From Methylotenera sp. (GTDB lineage Bacteria; Pseudomonadota; Gammaproteobacteria; Burkholderiales; Methylophilaceae), in assembly GCA_021732365.1 (NCBI GenBank), contig JAKFVD010000016.1:179059-243058 (forward strand): 64,000 nt of DNA, read 5' to 3'. Of this stretch, positions 62,187-64,000 are shown piece by piece. Under the pieces are notes generated by a model, which saw only the letters and a program-made list of their open reading frames with translations, was not told the DNA's origin and made no database searches. A program made the position numbers and the translations under genes. Numbering within the stretch: the stretch's first letter is position 1; each line of letters starts with the position of its first letter.

Positions 62187-62193
62187 AGTTGCA
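62179..62193. promoter_or_regulatory. Inverted repeat over the DUF2946-like start
   Basis: TGCAAC-ATA-GTTGCA, perfect 6-bp arms, overlaps the start codon. It could be an operator or could sequester the start in mRNA. It does not match the proteobacterial Zur consensus that I know. Confidence 0.4.
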
Positions 62194-62232
62194 ATATTAG
62201 CAGAAAATAATGAATATTTAGCACACGAATAT

Positions 62233-62260
62233 AAAAAAGGCCGCTGTTGCGGCCTTTTTT
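62233..62260. terminator. Terminator after sodB
   Basis: AAAAAAGGCCGC (62233-62244) and GCGGCCTTTTTT (62249-62260) form a perfect 12-bp stem with loop TGTT. Minus-strand orientation suits sodB, 19 nt past its stop. Confidence 0.88.
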
Positions 62261-62278
62261 TTCACTGCAATTGATAAC

Positions 62279-62860
62279 TTAAGCAAAGTTTGCAGACGCA
62301 AAATCCCAGTTTGCTAATGAGGCTAAAAATGTTTCTACAAATTTAGGACGCGCATTGCGATAATCGATGTAATAAGCATGTTCCCATACATCAATCGTTA
62401 ATAAAGCTTTGTCACCAGTAGTCAAAGGTGTGCCAGCAGCGCCCATGTTTACAATATCCACAGTGCCGTCCGCTTTTTTAACTAACCATGTCCAACCAGA
62501 ACCAAAATTACCAACCGCTGACGCTTGAAAGGCTTTTTTAAACTCATCAAAACTGCCCCATTTTGCATTGATGGCATCCGCCAATGCACCTGTTGGTGCG
62601 CCGCCGCCATTAGGTTTCATGCTGTTCCAAAAAAATGTGTGATTCCATACCTGGGCAGAGTTGTTGTAAATGCCAGCAGAGGATTTTTTGATGATTTCTT
62701 CTAAAGTTAAATTTTCAAACTCTGTACTTTTGATTAGATTATTTAAATTAGTTACGTATGTTTGGTGATGTTTACCGTAATGAAAATCCAGTGTTTCTTC
62801 TGAAATATGCGGGGCTAAAGCGGTTCTAGCGTATGGTAATGCGGGTAAAGTATGTTCCAT
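62279..62860 (-). CDS. sodB: Iron superoxide dismutase SodB
   Basis: A 193-residue Fe-type superoxide dismutase. Metal ligands match the E. coli numbering plus one: His27, His74, Asp157 and His161 ([29 protein letters not shown]). The FGSGWTWL region and AAGTPL fit the Fe subgroup. Cytoplasmic, no signal peptide. AGGAAA precedes the ATG. It converts superoxide to peroxide and oxygen. Confidence 0.96.
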   Translation of the reverse strand: MEHTLPALPYARTALAPHISEETLDFHYGKHHQTYVTNLNNLIKSTEFENLTLEEIIKKSSAGIYNNSAQVWNHTFFWNSMKPNGGGAPTGALADAINAKWGSFDEFKKAFQASAVGNFGSGWTWLVKKADGTVDIVNMGAAGTPLTTGDKALLTIDVWEHAYYIDYRNARPKFVETFLASLANWDFASANFA

Positions 62861-62912
62861 GGTGTTTTCCTAACATTGATAAAAATTATTTTAGTAATTG
62901 CTCTTATATTGG

Positions 62913-64000
62913 TTAAAACTTTAATGCTGCTATAAATATGCAGGCAGAAATCAATAATACAAGTAAGCTCTGCCAATCTCTTGCTGCAAATACTACAGGG
63001 TCATCGTCTACTTGGCCGCGATGCGCTTTCATCCACATTCTGCTTACCCAATACAATAAAAGTGGCGGCATTAGCCACAGCCACATGGTGTTGGGATACA
63101 TTAGGTTGGTTTCTGGGTTGTTAAGGTACAAAGCCAAAATCAATACAGAGCCCAAACCCGAACTTACGCCTATAGACATCAACACAGGCAAATCGTTTAC
63201 CGAGTAACCCCTGCCAGCAGCTTCTTGCTTATTGCTTTGCAAGGTAATTAATAATTCTGAGTAGCGTTTTACCAAGGCTAGGCTTAAAAAGATAAACATT
63301 GAAAATGCCAGCAACCAGAAAGATGGAGTAATCATAGTGGCGGCAGCGCCTGCAATAATTCGCATGGTATACAAACCAGCCAGCAGCATCACATCCACAA
63401 TCACTTGTCTTTTTAGACGAATTGAATAAGCCAGAGTCATTACAAAATATGCAGCAAGCACTAAAATAAAGCGATTTGGTAGCAACAGAGATACTGCAAA
63501 AGCAACGCCTAAAAGCAAAGGTACCATCAGCATGCCCTGCCACAGCGGAATAGTGCAGGCTGCAAATGGACGTTTACGTTTACGGATATGTTGTCTATCA
63601 GAATCTAAGTCCAGCAAATCATTCAGCACATAAACTGATGACGCGCACAGACTAAATGCGATGAAAGCGTAAAAAACCTGAACAATTCCCTCAAAAGCAT
63701 TTAGTTGATGAGCGGCTAGCAAAGGCACAGCTATTAACAAATTTTTAAGCCATTGATGCACACGCAAAGCACGCAGATACACTAAAAGGTTAGCGCGCGG
63801 CGTTTTAATGGTTTGTACGTCATTGGCTTTTTCTGATGCCCTTTGCGCAAGGCTATCGCTAGATGTCACCACAATTGCACTTGCCGCATGTGCCCACACA
63901 TGCAAATCCACATACGAATCGCCTGCATAATCAAAATTACGCTCACCAAATAACTTAACCAAATAATTGGCCTTATTTTTGCCTGCTAGATTCACCCCTT
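62913..64000 (-). CDS. UbiA family prenyltransferase with upstream HAD-like part (partial)
   Basis: The frame is open past the right edge, so the N-terminus is missing. About 80 residues of soluble sequence (FDYAGDSYVDLHVWAHAASAIVV) fit the end of an HAD phosphatase-like domain. Then comes an eight-helix UbiA domain with the polyprenyl site VYVLNDLLDLDSDRQHIRKRKRPFA and the second acidic region. This HAD-UbiA layout is common for decaprenyl-phosphate phosphoribosyltransferase-type enzymes. The acceptor is not certain. Confidence 0.82.
   Translation of the reverse strand, partial: GVNLAGKNKANYLVKLFGERNFDYAGDSYVDLHVWAHAASAIVVTSSDSLAQRASEKANDVQTIKTPRANLLVYLRALRVHQWLKNLLIAVPLLAAHQLNAFEGIVQVFYAFIAFSLCASSVYVLNDLLDLDSDRQHIRKRKRPFAACTIPLWQGMLMVPLLLGVAFAVSLLLPNRFILVLAAYFVMTLAYSIRLKRQVIVDVMLLAGLYTMRIIAGAAATMITPSFWLLAFSMFIFLSLALVKRYSELLITLQSNKQEAAGRGYSVNDLPVLMSIGVSSGLGSVLILALYLNNPETNLMYPNTMWLWLMPPLLLYWVSRMWMKAHRGQVDDDPVVFAARDWQSLLVLLISACIFIAALKF

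Noticed and set aside
62170..62200. Zur box before the DUF2946-like gene
   Set aside because: The palindrome TGCAAC/GTTGCA does not fit the TGTTAT-type Zur consensus.
1..64000. CRISPR array, prophage, insertion sequence or rRNA
   Set aside because: No regularly spaced repeats, phage or transposase genes, or rRNA sequence were seen on either strand.

Overview
The window reads as chromosomal DNA of a betaproteobacterium, most likely a Methylophilaceae (Methylotenera-like) methylotroph. This rests on the moderately AT-rich composition and on gene orders familiar from Betaproteobacteria: sigma factor-DUF3619-DUF3106-RDD, PP0621-pilS-pilR, purM against perM-hda, and zapB-like/zapA followed by 6S RNA. 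No methanol dehydrogenase or other diagnostic methylotrophy gene is present, so the family assignment is inference. No prophage, insertion sequence, CRISPR array or rRNA was seen.

Layout. 1-1.4 kb: end of lptF and all of lptG (LPS export). 1.4-3.5 kb: an ECF-type sigma factor operon on the minus strand. 3.7-7 kb: a PilS/PilR-type two-component system. 7-13 kb: a cation antiporter, AmpD and an RND efflux pair. 13-18 kb: minus-strand GNAT, cation:dicarboxylate/amino acid symporter, RsmB-type rRNA methylase and two DUF3108 paralogues. 18-24 kb: purM, AI-2E family permease, hda, a FAD oxidoreductase and a ChaA-like antiporter. 24-29 kb: M48 protease-soxY-soxZ, moaC, a REP-like inverted repeat, an unusual HEPN-LOTUS fusion gene, and an SPFH/NfeD pair. 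29-32 kb: two adjacent photolyase-family genes, the second with swapped domain order and a four-cysteine Fe-S pattern. 32-37 kb: valS, a BFD-like ferredoxin, a rhodanese-TusA-DsrE2 sulfur relay and tRNA-Phe.

38-45 kb is a cobalamin region. cobT-cobS-cobC on the plus strand face S4 protein-cobU-bluB-btuM-btuB on the minus strand, and a cobalamin riboswitch sits upstream of btuB. Together they would import corrinoid (BtuB, BtuM), make the lower ligand (BluB) and assemble the nucleotide loop (CobU/T/S/C). No corrin-ring genes are present, which fits salvage. 45-51 kb: zapB-like/zapA, 6S RNA, DUF2237, EVE, a beta-propeller lipoprotein, ilvA, rpiA, phoU. 51.7-58.6 kb is an osmoadaptation cluster: a MarR/EctR-like regulator with paired palindromic operators over its own promoter, then fructokinase, sucrose-phosphate synthase/phosphatase, amylosucrase and an MscS channel. 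58.7-64 kb: YggX, DgkA, a tiny membrane ORF, a ZnuD-like TonB receptor with a DUF2946-like secreted protein, FeSOD, and a truncated UbiA-family gene running off the end.

The best candidates for under-described biology are the HEPN-LOTUS gene (27017-27865), the domain-swapped photolyase-like protein (30988-32223) and the sucrose operon with its double operator (58516-58541).
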